In this document: in pieces, positions 32,199-40,185 of the stretch
Numbering within the stretch: the first letter of the stretch is position 1
Layout of the letters: the number at the start of each line of letters is the position of its first letter
NCBI RefSeq assembly: GCF_002310495.1
Contig: NZ_CP023344.1
Span: forward strand, 1,798,001-1,862,000
DNA: 64,000 nt
Direction: 5' to 3'
Origin: Nibricoccus aquaticus
Lineage (GTDB): Bacteria; Verrucomicrobiota; Verrucomicrobiia; Opitutales; Opitutaceae
Position numbers and translations under genes: made by a program
The notes under the pieces: generated by a model
Database searches by the model: none
What the model was told of the DNA's origin: nothing
Seen by the model: the letters and a program-made list of their open reading frames with translations, nothing else

Positions 32199-33350
32199 TC
32201 ACTTCCCGCCCGCCAGCCGCTCCGCTGCCCCCGCCTCGTAACGCGCAATCCACGCGCGATGCCACGCACCAAAATCCCCCGCCTCGATATGCGCCCGCGC
32301 CTGCGCCGTCAGCTCGATGAAAAACTGGAGATTGTGAATCGTCAGCAACGTCGCGCTCAGCATCTCTCCCGCGACCGTCAGATGCCGCAAATAAGCCCGT
32401 GAAAACCGCGACGTATAATTCGTCACGCCTTCCGCAATCGGCCGCGGATCGGTCCGGTACTTCTCGTTCCGCAAATTCATCGGCCCGTCCGGCGTGAACA
32501 CCAACCCGTTGCGCGCCACGCGGCTCGGCAGCACGCAATCGAACATATCAACCCCCAGCGCGATCATCTTCAAAATCTGCGGCGGCGTCCCCAGCCCCAT
32601 CGTATAGCGCGGCTTGTCCGCCGGCATGAACGGCGTCGTCGCCCCGACTTGCTTGATCATCTCCGGCTCCGGCTCGCCCACGCTCACCCCGCCCACCGCG
32701 TATCCAGGAAGGTCCAACGACGCCAGCGACTCCGCCGCCTCGCGCCGCAGATCATCGAACGTTGAGCCCTGCGCGATTGCGAACACATGATGCCCGCCCG
32801 CCAGAAACCCGTTGTCCGTGGCGATCTCCTTGCACTGCTTCGCCCACCGAAAACTCCGCTCCACCGCCCGCGCGCACTCATCCCGCGTGCAAGGCCACGG
32901 CGGACACTCATCCAAAACCATCGCAATATCGCTCCCCAGATTCGCCTGGATCGTCATCACTTCCTTCGGCCCGAGAAACAACTTCGCCCCGTCCAGATGC
33001 GACTGAAACGCCACGCCGTCCTCCCGGATGTCGCGCAACTTCGCCAAAGAAAAAACCTGAAACCCCCCGCTGTCCGTGAGGATCGGCCCTTCCCACCCCA
33101 TGAACGCGTGCAACCCGCCCAGCTCCTTCACCAGCTCACTCGTCGGCCGCAGATTCAGATGGTACGTATTCCCCAGAATAATCTGCGCCCCGATCTCCTG
33201 GATGTGCTGAGGCGTGATCGCCTTCACCGTCCCCTGCGTCCCGACCGGCATGAAAATCGGTGTCTCCACCACCCCATGACGCGTCTGCAAACGCCCCCGG
33301 CGCGCCGCCGTGACTGAATCGGTTTTCAACAACTGGAAATGCTCAGGCAT
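32199..33350 (-). CDS. tgt: queuine tRNA-ribosyltransferase, zinc-site cysteines missing
   Basis: Cytoplasmic enzyme of 383 residues that swaps guanine 34 for preQ1 in GUN-anticodon tRNAs. Motifs present: RRGRLQTRHGVVETPIFMPVGTQGTVK, LGNTYHLNLRP, catalytic Asp in ILTDSGGFQVFSL, GGVSVGEPEPEM, YTMGLGTPPQILKMIALGVDMFDCVLPSRVARNG with the nucleophile Asp, and the end LLTIHNLQFFIELTAQARAHI. Odd: where bacterial Tgt carries the zinc ligands C-x-C-x2-C before SRAYLRHL, this one reads AEGVTNYTSRFSRAYLRHL, with no cysteine; the histidine ligand in TIHN remains. ATG 33350 matches the family start. A diverged but functional enzyme or loss of zinc are both possible. Confidence 0.93.
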   Translation of the reverse strand: MPEHFQLLKTDSVTAARRGRLQTRHGVVETPIFMPVGTQGTVKAITPQHIQEIGAQIILGNTYHLNLRPTSELVKELGGLHAFMGWEGPILTDSGGFQVFSLAKLRDIREDGVAFQSHLDGAKLFLGPKEVMTIQANLGSDIAMVLDECPPWPCTRDECARAVERSFRWAKQCKEIATDNGFLAGGHHVFAIAQGSTFDDLRREAAESLASLDLPGYAVGGVSVGEPEPEMIKQVGATTPFMPADKPRYTMGLGTPPQILKMIALGVDMFDCVLPSRVARNGLVFTPDGPMNLRNEKYRTDPRPIAEGVTNYTSRFSRAYLRHLTVAGEMLSATLLTIHNLQFFIELTAQARAHIEAGDFGAWHRAWIARYEAGAAERLAGGK

Positions 33351-33439
33351 AAAACGCCGCCCACCCTCGACACCCGCCCCGCCTCTGGCAACTCCGCAAC
33401 GGCTCATCCCGTCCCCGCCAGCTTGTCCATCCTCTCTCC

Positions 33440-33470
33440 AATCCTGTTAACCCCGTTAATCCTGTCTCCA
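33440..33470 (+). repeat. oriented intergenic repeat, family A copy 4
   Basis: AATCCTGTTAACCCCGTT then AATCCTGTCTCC, in the divergent gap between tgt and the amidotransferase. The A-run/TCCG tail is absent in this copy. Confidence 0.55.
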
Positions 33471-33572
33471 TTCTGACCACACTGCCCGCCATCACTGTAC
33501 CGCCCGCCGACCTCCCCTCCTGCCCACCCCCACACTTGACCCCCCGGCCATTCCACCGGTTATTAACCCACC

Positions 33573-34139
33573 GTGCTCCTCGTCATCGATAACTACGACT
33601 CCTTCACCTACAACCTCGTCCAATACTACGGACAGCTTGGCGTCGAACAGCGCATCTTCCGCAACAACGAGATCACCCCCGCCGAAGCCCTCGCCCTCAA
33701 CCCCGACCGCGTCCTCCTCTCCCCCGGTCCCTGCTCGCCCGCCGAAGCCGGCGTCACCCTAGACATCATCAAAGCCTTCGCCGGCAAAAAACCCATCTTC
33801 GGCGTCTGCCTCGGCCACCAATCCATCGGCCACTACTTCGGCGGCAAAGTCGTCCGCGCCGACCGCCTCATGCACGGCAAGACCTCCCCGATCCATCACA
33901 AGAACACCGACGTCTTCGAAGGCATGCCGCAGGATTTCCCCGCCACCCGCTACCACTCCCTCCTCGTCGAGCGCGCCAGCTTTCCCGCCGCGCTCGAAAT
34001 CACCGCCGAAACTGCCGAAGGCGAGATCATGGGTCTGCGCCACAAAGAGCTCCCCATCTGGGGCGTCCAATTCCACCCCGAGTCCATCGCCACCGAAGGC
34101 GGCATGAAGATCCTGGAAAACTTCCTGAAACTAAACTGA
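33573..34139 (+). CDS. anthranilate/aminodeoxychorismate synthase glutamine amidotransferase (TrpG/PabA)
   Basis: Glutamine amidotransferase of 188 residues supplying ammonia to an anthranilate or aminodeoxychorismate synthase. Class I triad: Cys in [12 protein letters not shown] (about 79) and His/Glu in [10 protein letters not shown] (about 169-171). The N-terminus [23 protein letters not shown] and [13 protein letters not shown] are diagnostic of the TrpG/PabA branch. Start is GTG at 33573. No trpE or pabB is visible, so whether it serves tryptophan, folate or both is undecided; a single amphibolic subunit is common. Confidence 0.93.
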   Translation: MLLVIDNYDSFTYNLVQYYGQLGVEQRIFRNNEITPAEALALNPDRVLLSPGPCSPAEAGVTLDIIKAFAGKKPIFGVCLGHQSIGHYFGGKVVRADRLMHGKTSPIHHKNTDVFEGMPQDFPATRYHSLLVERASFPAALEITAETAEGEIMGLRHKELPIWGVQFHPESIATEGGMKILENFLKLN

Positions 34140-34221
34140 GCCCCAGCCGCTCAGATGGAATGACCGCCCGTCATTCACCTCCTCGCCCGCGTCTTCTCAT
34201 CTCCCGCGCCGGCTCGTTTCC

Positions 34222-34254
34222 TCATTCTGCATTCTTAATTCCTAATTCATAATT
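34222..34254 (+). repeat. AT-rich oriented intergenic repeat, family F
   Basis: Units TCATTCTGC, ATTCTTAATT, CCTAATTCAT, AATT directly upstream of nrdR. Strikingly AT-rich against its surroundings. It may include promoter-like elements, but the unit structure suggests a repeat first. Confidence 0.5.
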
Positions 34255-34264
34255 TCCCGTCCCC

Positions 34265-34726
34265 ATGCGCTGCCCCAAATGCACCTCCATCGAGGACAAA
34301 GTCATCGACTCCCGCATCAGCAAAGAGGGCTCCTCCATCCGCCGCCGCCGCGAATGCCTCGAGTGCAGCTACCGCTTCACCACGACCGAATCCGTCGTCC
34401 GTGACGGCCTTGTTGTCATCAAACGCGACGGCCTCCGCGAAGAGTTCGACCGCGAAAAACTCGTCCACTCCATCCGCGCCGCCCTTCACAAACGCCCGGT
34501 CGACGCCGAGCAGATCACCATGCTCGTCGAAGACGTGATCGACCAGGTGGAGTCGAAGTACGAAAGCGAAATCCCGACCCAGGCCATCGGCGACGCCATC
34601 ATGCAAGGCCTCAAAAAAATCGACCAAGTCGCCTACGTCCGCTTCGCCAGCATCTACAAAGAATTCCGCGACGTCTCCGAATTCATGACCGAGATCAACG
34701 CCCTCGAAAAACCGAAGCAGAAGTAA
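34265..34726 (+). CDS. nrdR: transcriptional repressor NrdR
   Basis: Repressor of ribonucleotide reductase genes, 153 residues. N-terminal zinc ribbon MRCPKCTSIEDKVIDSR...RRRRECLECSYRFTT (four cysteines in two CxxC pairs), then an ATP-cone VIKRDGLREEFDREKLVHSIRAALHKRPVDAEQITMLVEDVIDQVE, and the conserved end VAYVRFASIYKEFRDVSEF. Length and motifs are those of the family. It regulates by sensing ATP/dATP; targets should carry NrdR boxes elsewhere in the genome. Confidence 0.97.
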   Translation: MRCPKCTSIEDKVIDSRISKEGSSIRRRRECLECSYRFTTTESVVRDGLVVIKRDGLREEFDREKLVHSIRAALHKRPVDAEQITMLVEDVIDQVESKYESEIPTQAIGDAIMQGLKKIDQVAYVRFASIYKEFRDVSEFMTEINALEKPKQK

Positions 34727-34741
34727 ACGCTCACGAAAGTA

Positions 34742-35179
34742 ATGCGCCCCCAAAGACTGCGCCTCCCTCTGCTCATTCTGGCTATACTAGCGCTATCCAG
34801 CTGTGCGGCACCCATGGCGGAACGCACTTCAGTAGTTGATGCCTACGCGAGACCAGAAAAAGGCGGCCTCATGATGGAGGTTATTCATCCCATTTCGCTC
34901 AAGGGAACTTTACTGTTTTTCTCTCCCATCAAACGACAAGCCGTCGACCAAATGACGGGCAAGCACTGGCGACTACTGTTACGAGACAGACAACTCGTTG
35001 ATCTTTTCAAGCAGGCCGAAGTTAAGCGCAGATTTGATGAACACGTCCGCAGTGGGATCGATCCGTTGATGTTCTCCGACGTTTCTTTCGCAGCGAATCT
35101 TCGTCTTTCCGACCTGGCCGCTCCCCCCGCTGAAATTGAACCTTCGGGCCGGTCCATGATTCCCAGTTCAAATAAGTGA
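34742..35179 (+). CDS. small predicted lipoprotein of unknown function
   Basis: Protein of 145 residues with a lipoprotein signal (MRPQRLRLPLLILAILALSSC, lipobox LSSC with the lipidated Cys at 21). The remainder (VVDAYARPEKGGLMMEVIHPISLKGTLLFFSPIKRQAVDQMTGKHWRLLLRDRQLVDLFKQAEVKRRF...) has no family I recognise. GC content is clearly lower than neighbours, suggesting recent acquisition or weak selection. It starts 15 bases after nrdR and its stop overlaps the next gene by four bases, so the three could be co-transcribed. Confidence 0.65.
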   Translation: MRPQRLRLPLLILAILALSSCAAPMAERTSVVDAYARPEKGGLMMEVIHPISLKGTLLFFSPIKRQAVDQMTGKHWRLLLRDRQLVDLFKQAEVKRRFDEHVRSGIDPLMFSDVSFAANLRLSDLAAPPAEIEPSGRSMIPSSNK

Positions 35180-35712
35180 TCATCGAGGTCGCTCTCCCAA
35201 AAGACATGCCTTCCCCCGCCCGCGACGACCTCCGCCGCCTCCACTTCATCAACAGCCTCTTCGCCTCCGTCACCGGCCAGGACCTCTACCTCGCGAACCA
35301 GATCAAAGAAGCCATCGCCTTCAGCCTCACCGAACTCGAAACCCAAACCGCCGAGCACCCCGAGTTCGCCGCGAAATACGACGCCGCCTTCACCGCCGCC
35401 GCCGCCCGCCTCCTCGGCCAATTCTTCGGCACCCAGCCCAATCACGGCTTCTATCACTGGGACGCCGCCTCTTCCCAAATCTCCGCAACGCCGCTCTTCG
35501 CACGCGACGAACTCATGCGCGGCCTCAAACACCTCGCGCCGTTTCCCCAGTCCACACTCCTCGTCACCAATCTTCGCCCCGCTCTACTTCCTCCCGATCG
35601 ACGCGAAACACCGAAACGACTTCGCGAATACGAAGACACCCTCGCCTTCCTCCGCGACCTCGCCGCCGCCCGCACCACCCCCAGCGCCAACCTCAATCTC
35701 CTATTCCTCTAA
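35176..35712 (+). CDS. hypothetical protein
   Basis: Protein of 178 residues starting at GTG 35176, overlapping the lipoprotein stop (GTGA); ATG 35206 is an alternative. The sequence looks helical: RDDLRRLHFINSLFASVTGQDLYLANQIKEAIAFSLTELETQ, FAAKYDAAFTAAAARLLGQFFGTQPNHGFYHWDAAS, FARDELMRGLKHLAPF, KRLREYEDTLAFLRDLAAAR. No signal peptide, membrane segment or catalytic motif is evident. High GC and typical codon use contrast with the gene before it. Function unknown. Confidence 0.65.
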   Translation: MIIEVALPKDMPSPARDDLRRLHFINSLFASVTGQDLYLANQIKEAIAFSLTELETQTAEHPEFAAKYDAAFTAAAARLLGQFFGTQPNHGFYHWDAASSQISATPLFARDELMRGLKHLAPFPQSTLLVTNLRPALLPPDRRETPKRLREYEDTLAFLRDLAAARTTPSANLNLLFL

Positions 35713-35762
35713 CGTCACGCGCCCACCTCTCCCCGCGCCCACAACCGCTATCCCGCCGTCCT

Positions 35763-35806
35763 TCGCTCCGACCTTTGCGTCTTCGCGTCTTTGCGCTTCA
35801 AAATCA
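35763..35806 (+). repeat. oriented intergenic repeat, family D copy 2
   Basis: TTCGCTCCGACCTTTGCG / TCTTCGCG / TCTTTGCG / CTTCAAAATC, about 27 bases before the HIT gene. Same orientation and unit order as 32129-32168. Confidence 0.6.
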
Positions 35807-35832
35807 AACCACCGCCAACCTGAATCTCCAAC

Positions 35833-36174
35833 ATGTCGAAAACGCTCTTCCAAAAAATCATCGACCGCGAAATCCCCGCCAAGATCGAACACGAGGACGA
35901 CCGCTGCATCGTCATCCACGACATCCAGCCCCAAGCCCCCGTCCACCTCCTCATCATTCCCAAAAAATTGATCCCCCGCGTCGGCGAATCCACGCCCTCC
36001 GACGAAGCCCAGCTCGGCCACCTCCTCGTCACCGCCGGCGTCGTCGCGAAAAAACTCAATCTCCCCCGCGGCTTCCGTCTTGTGATCAACAACGGCCCAG
36101 ACGCGTGCGAAACCGTCCCGCATCTTCACGTCCACCTCCTCGCCCAACGCCAGCTCACCTGGCCCCCAGGTTGA
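35833..36174 (+). CDS. HIT-family protein (HINT-type)
   Basis: Histidine-triad protein of 113 residues; relatives hydrolyse adenosine phosphoramidates or other nucleotide conjugates in the cytoplasm. The active-site motif is HLHVHLL (about 99-105), preceded by the usual FQKIIDREIPAKIEHEDDRCIVIHDIQPQAPVHLLIIPKKLIPRV and FRLVINNGPDACETVPHLHVH. Complete and normal length for the HINT branch. Confidence 0.95.
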   Translation: MSKTLFQKIIDREIPAKIEHEDDRCIVIHDIQPQAPVHLLIIPKKLIPRVGESTPSDEAQLGHLLVTAGVVAKKLNLPRGFRLVINNGPDACETVPHLHVHLLAQRQLTWPPG

Positions 36175-36237
36175 GTGATGCTGCCTGGCGCGCCGGGTGT
36201 TTCCAGCCAGCGCCAGCCCCCCTCCGTTCGCACGCCG

Positions 36238-38874
36238 TCAGTTCGTAATCCGGATATTCACCGGATAATACGCACCCGACCACTCGGTCGAATCCCAGCG
36301 TGCCGCCGAGTTATCGTAGAGAGGATGGCTCTTCGCTCCGTTGGCCGCCGTGGCCAGCACGAAGAGCTCATACTCGCCGTTCGCAAACGTTCGCGTGTCG
36401 ACTTCAAAGGCATGCCTCACCAGCGGCGCCGGTCCGTCACGCTGCGTCGTGAGAACAGCAATACGCTTTGAAGTCCCGACGCCGCCGCCCTTGGGCCTCA
36501 TAAAAAGTTCTACGGACCGGATCCCCGCGGTCCCGCCCGAACTCCACAACTCCGCGCTTCGCGCCGGAGTCACCATGAGATCCGGCGCCCAGCCCGCCCA
36601 GGGATCGCCACCGGCGATGACTTCGATGCGCGTCGTGCCCGAAATCGCATGAATGACTTCAGGCGCTTCGATCGCCGCGCTCGCCGCACTGATTTCCACG
36701 TTGCCGATGAACGCGAGGCGCGCCGGCGGCCCCAGCTGCGGCAGCTCCGCATGCATCGGGAAGTGATGGATCGCCGCCGGTGGTGTGTACGCTGGCGCGC
36801 TGCCCGGCGGATAAAAAATCTCCAAGTGCACATTCGAGATGCCGATGTTGTCGGCGAAAAATTGCACCGTGTTGTCGCCCACGCGCAGCGGCGAAACCCC
36901 GTCTTGCACGATGTCGCCGAGCTTTATCCGCGCCGTGTCCGGACTCCCGCCCCAGTCCAGCAGTGCCGGATCCCCGGGTGTGCTATTGTTCACCCGAGCC
37001 GGCAGCGGATAGCTCACACCATTCACCAAAACATGATCGCCCGCTCTCAGACTGAACGGAGAGAAATCTCCCTGTTGATACGTGCAGACGAGCCAGGCCT
37101 CCGCCGTGGCATTGGCCGCGACGGGCCGCGAATCATCCGGAATGCGCACCGTGAATGTCGGAAACGTAGAAGACCACCGATTCGATTTTTGATAATCATC
37201 GCCCGCGATCTGCGTGACGTAGTTATGCACCACGCGCGGATCGACGACCGGCCCGTCGAAACCGAAATTGTCCCAGTGCAGAAGGAAGTAAGGGTTGTTA
37301 TCCTTCGTCGTGTTATAGCCGATCGAGGACCATAAAAACTCGTACGCTCCCGGCCGCACCGTCGCTCCGCCAAACGACTGGTTGATCACGCGCTTCCCGT
37401 CGATGAACACTTCGACACCATCCGTCCCTAATCGCACGTCAAACGCCCGGCGCACATTCGGGATCACCTGCACGCCCGCCGCTTCCATGTCCACCGACGC
37501 CACTTTGTGCGAAGCACCGTCATCCCCGATCAAATGAACGCTGAAAATCTGCCCCTGACTGCGCATGCGCACCACACCGGCGGGCAATCCCTTCACGCCA
37601 TCCTCATCGAAGAAGTCGGCATGCCCCGTGAGATCGCGCGCGATCGGATTGAGATCCAGATACCACACCGAGCGCGGACTCATCGGGCTGTCCATGTCGA
37701 ACACGATCCGGCGCCTCACGCCCGTCTCCAGCAGGATGGGCTTCCGGAAGCGCTGCGCCGTCTGTGATTTGTCGCCCACATGCGGTCCGCTCGTCTGCGT
37801 GCCGTTGAGCGTGTGCGCATGAAACTGCGAATTGATGAAAAACAAATTGTACCGCGGATCCGTCGACGTGGAGTGCGCGTTGTTCCAAAGCTTCTCATCG
37901 GCCGGCCCCTCGGGAAGATTGAAGTCGTCGAAGTAAGTCATCGCCGCCCGCAATGCCGTCACCCGCGTTTCATCGCCTCCGGCAAACGTCATTTCCGTCG
38001 GCAGACTCGTCACCTCGCCCAGCGCGTTCAACCGCTCCACCCGCACATGATACGTCGCCTGATTGGCAAGCGGCTGCAACTGCACGCGGCGACTCGGCGT
38101 CACCAGCGTCCTCGCCACTTCCTCGCCGGGGACCATCGCCCGGCCGCACGCGCCATGGCAGCCGCCACACGCGCCCATGCTGACCATCGCCGCAGGCGAC
38201 GCGCCATCCGGCCACCACGTCACACGAAAACCCGCATCCGAACGACCATCGGCACCCACCGACCAAAACTGTCCCCACGGACTATCCGCATTGTAGTCCA
38301 TTTCCAACGTCGCCACGCGATCATCGCGCAACACCCGCACCACCGGAGCCGTCCCCAACGCCAGCGGCCCCGCGCTCGGGCTCGTGATAATCCACCGGGA
38401 AAAACGCCGCAACTCACCGCCGGGTGCTGGATCGCGAAACTGCGCCAGCCCTCCCGACACGCCCACCACTCCCGTCCCCATAAACGCATTTCCTCCGGTG
38501 CTCGTCGCCACCGTCGTCCACGTTTTCAAATCCGAGGAAACCTGCCACGCCACCACCGCATCTGTTCCTGCGCGCGGCGCAGGCAGCGTCGCCGTCAGCG
38601 CCGTCGCGCCCGCGTTTCGTTGCACACCGGTCAGCGACGAAATCACGCCATCGTTTGCCGCCGGATTTCGATCCAGATAATACTCCCACAGCGTCGGCAC
38701 GCAGTCGCCATCTTCATCCGCCAGCGGCGCCGCTGACGGCGTCCCCGCCTTGACCCGGCACCACTCGGCATACGATGCCGCCATCAGATTTCCTCCAAGA
38801 GAAACAACCGGCAGCAGAACAACCGCCACCCGCAACGGACGCGCAACGTCCCGACACCAGGATGATAGCCTCAT
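36238..38874 (-). CDS. large secreted protein, multi-beta-domain, with one CxxCH motif
   Basis: Exported protein of 878 residues without a recognised overall family. Seen in order: signal region (to about 33, ending LMAAS), a short segment with DEDGDCVPTLWEYYLDRNP, the pattern found in verrucomicrobial exported proteins near calcium-binding or sorting regions, beta-rich sequence with a fibronectin-III-like part (QATYHVRVERLNALGEVTSLPTEMTFAGGDE, about 270-300), a laminin-G/concanavalin-like region (YFDDFNLPEGPADEKLWNNAH ... GTDGVEVFIDGKRV, about 312-490) and a C-terminal beta domain (EVIAGGDPWAGWAPDLM ... DTRTFANGEYELFVLATA). MGACGGCHGACG (about 233-244) contains one haem-c-like CxxCH. It may bind or degrade polysaccharide, but no catalytic site was identified. 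Confidence 0.65.
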   Translation of the reverse strand: MRLSSWCRDVARPLRVAVVLLPVVSLGGNLMAASYAEWCRVKAGTPSAAPLADEDGDCVPTLWEYYLDRNPAANDGVISSLTGVQRNAGATALTATLPAPRAGTDAVVAWQVSSDLKTWTTVATSTGGNAFMGTGVVGVSGGLAQFRDPAPGGELRRFSRWIITSPSAGPLALGTAPVVRVLRDDRVATLEMDYNADSPWGQFWSVGADGRSDAGFRVTWWPDGASPAAMVSMGACGGCHGACGRAMVPGEEVARTLVTPSRRVQLQPLANQATYHVRVERLNALGEVTSLPTEMTFAGGDETRVTALRAAMTYFDDFNLPEGPADEKLWNNAHSTSTDPRYNLFFINSQFHAHTLNGTQTSGPHVGDKSQTAQRFRKPILLETGVRRRIVFDMDSPMSPRSVWYLDLNPIARDLTGHADFFDEDGVKGLPAGVVRMRSQGQIFSVHLIGDDGASHKVASVDMEAAGVQVIPNVRRAFDVRLGTDGVEVFIDGKRVINQSFGGATVRPGAYEFLWSSIGYNTTKDNNPYFLLHWDNFGFDGPVVDPRVVHNYVTQIAGDDYQKSNRWSSTFPTFTVRIPDDSRPVAANATAEAWLVCTYQQGDFSPFSLRAGDHVLVNGVSYPLPARVNNSTPGDPALLDWGGSPDTARIKLGDIVQDGVSPLRVGDNTVQFFADNIGISNVHLEIFYPPGSAPAYTPPAAIHHFPMHAELPQLGPPARLAFIGNVEISAASAAIEAPEVIHAISGTTRIEVIAGGDPWAGWAPDLMVTPARSAELWSSGGTAGIRSVELFMRPKGGGVGTSKRIAVLTTQRDGPAPLVRHAFEVDTRTFANGEYELFVLATAANGAKSHPLYDNSAARWDSTEWSGAYYPVNIRITN

Positions 38875-38992
38875 GCGCGCATGGAAACTCCCCTACCCAA
38901 CCGGTTCCGCGCACAATCCGTGCATCCGCGCTCTTTGCGTTTTATTTACCGGGCAAGACGCCTGCGACTCCCACCGGCAATATCCAGGCCGA

Positions 38993-40075
38993 TCACGCTT
39001 TCAGAGTCGGACAACTCTTCCCGTCAAACCACGTCCCCTCCACATACGTCGTCGTCGGGATCTCCGGCACGCCGTACTTATTGTGTTGCAGCTGGCCAGC
39101 GAGAATCTCCACCGCCAGCCCGCCCACCGTCGCGTGATTCTGCCGCACGCCCGCCGTCGCGCCGCTCGTGTCATCGAGAAACACATCCACGAACGCCACA
39201 TCCCGCGGCACCTTGATCCCCAGCTCCGCCATCGCCGGCTGCACGAACGACGCCTTGCTCACGATCACCTCCGGCTTGTGCTTCTTGAACCATTTTTGAA
39301 ACGCCGCCGCCGGCACCGTCACATCCGCCTGACTCTCCCCCATCCACGCCTCGACCGGCTCTGCATCGGGAAATAAAAACATCGGCACCCGCTCGCTCTC
39401 CGCGAGATTCACCTGCTCGCACAAAAACCCCGCCGTCCACAGATGGTCCACGCTGTGATCCCAACCGCGATGCATCACGAATCCGATCTTCCGATACCCC
39501 AGCGCCATCAACCGCTGCATCGCCAGCCGGATGATATCGCACTGGTTGTTCGTCACGTTGTGCAACCGCGGCTCATGCGGAAAATAGTCGATCTTCACCG
39601 CGCTGAACCGCTCCCAGTCGAAATGCAGCTGCACGTCGATCTCGCGCACGTGCGACGCGATGATCAGCCCGTTGATCCCGCGCGAATAGAGAATCCCGCT
39701 CAACCGCCCGTGCGTCAGCCCCGGCTCGCGCATCCAGAAGTGCTCGAGGTGATAACCCAGCTCCTCCGCCTTCGCCAAAGCCCCCGCATAAAAATCCGGA
39801 TGCGCCGTCACCTTCTTCCACCCCAGCCGGCTCGTCCAATTCGTCACATACGCCAGCGTCGGGGGATTCCTCCGCGTCATGATCCGCCCGCGATAAGCGA
39901 CCAGCGCCTTCAGCAGCGGATCCGGCGCATAACCCATCTTCTCCGCCAGCGCTTTGATCCGAGCCCGCGTCTCCTCCGGCAGACGCGGATTATTCCTCAA
40001 CGCCAGCGACACCGTCGTCACATGCACGCCCGCTTCCTTCGCGACATCGAGCAACGTGACACGTCGTTTGTTCAT
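38993..40075 (-). CDS. LacI-family transcriptional regulator
   Basis: Sugar-responsive repressor of 360 residues, start ATG 40075. N-terminal helix-turn-helix and hinge: RVTLLDVAKEAGVHVTTVSLALRNNPRLPEETRARIKALAEKMGYAPDPLL. The ligand domain follows with RGINGLIIASHVREID, RLMALGYRKIGFVMHRG, DVAFVDVFLDD and NHATVGGLAVEILAGQL. It is divergent from the GH52 xylosidase with a 110-base shared region, so it most likely controls that xylan cluster. TTTCCCGCTAAA at 40170-40181 is a weak partial palindrome that could be an operator. Confidence 0.92.
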   Translation of the reverse strand: MNKRRVTLLDVAKEAGVHVTTVSLALRNNPRLPEETRARIKALAEKMGYAPDPLLKALVAYRGRIMTRRNPPTLAYVTNWTSRLGWKKVTAHPDFYAGALAKAEELGYHLEHFWMREPGLTHGRLSGILYSRGINGLIIASHVREIDVQLHFDWERFSAVKIDYFPHEPRLHNVTNNQCDIIRLAMQRLMALGYRKIGFVMHRGWDHSVDHLWTAGFLCEQVNLAESERVPMFLFPDAEPVEAWMGESQADVTVPAAAFQKWFKKHKPEVIVSKASFVQPAMAELGIKVPRDVAFVDVFLDDTSGATAGVRQNHATVGGLAVEILAGQLQHNKYGVPEIPTTTYVEGTWFDGKSCPTLKA

Positions 40076-40185
40076 GCCTGCCCGGATGCCCCCGCGCACC
40101 ACCTGCCTCAAGTCTAAAGTTAGCGCCCGCCTCCGCGTTGCTCTGTGTTCGCCCGCCGATTGCATCCAGTTTCCCGCTAAACCCC

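Noticed and set aside
40170-40181. LacI operator TTTCCCGCTAAA between LacI and GH52
   Set aside because: Too few matching positions to call; mentioned only as a weak possibility in the LacI entry.
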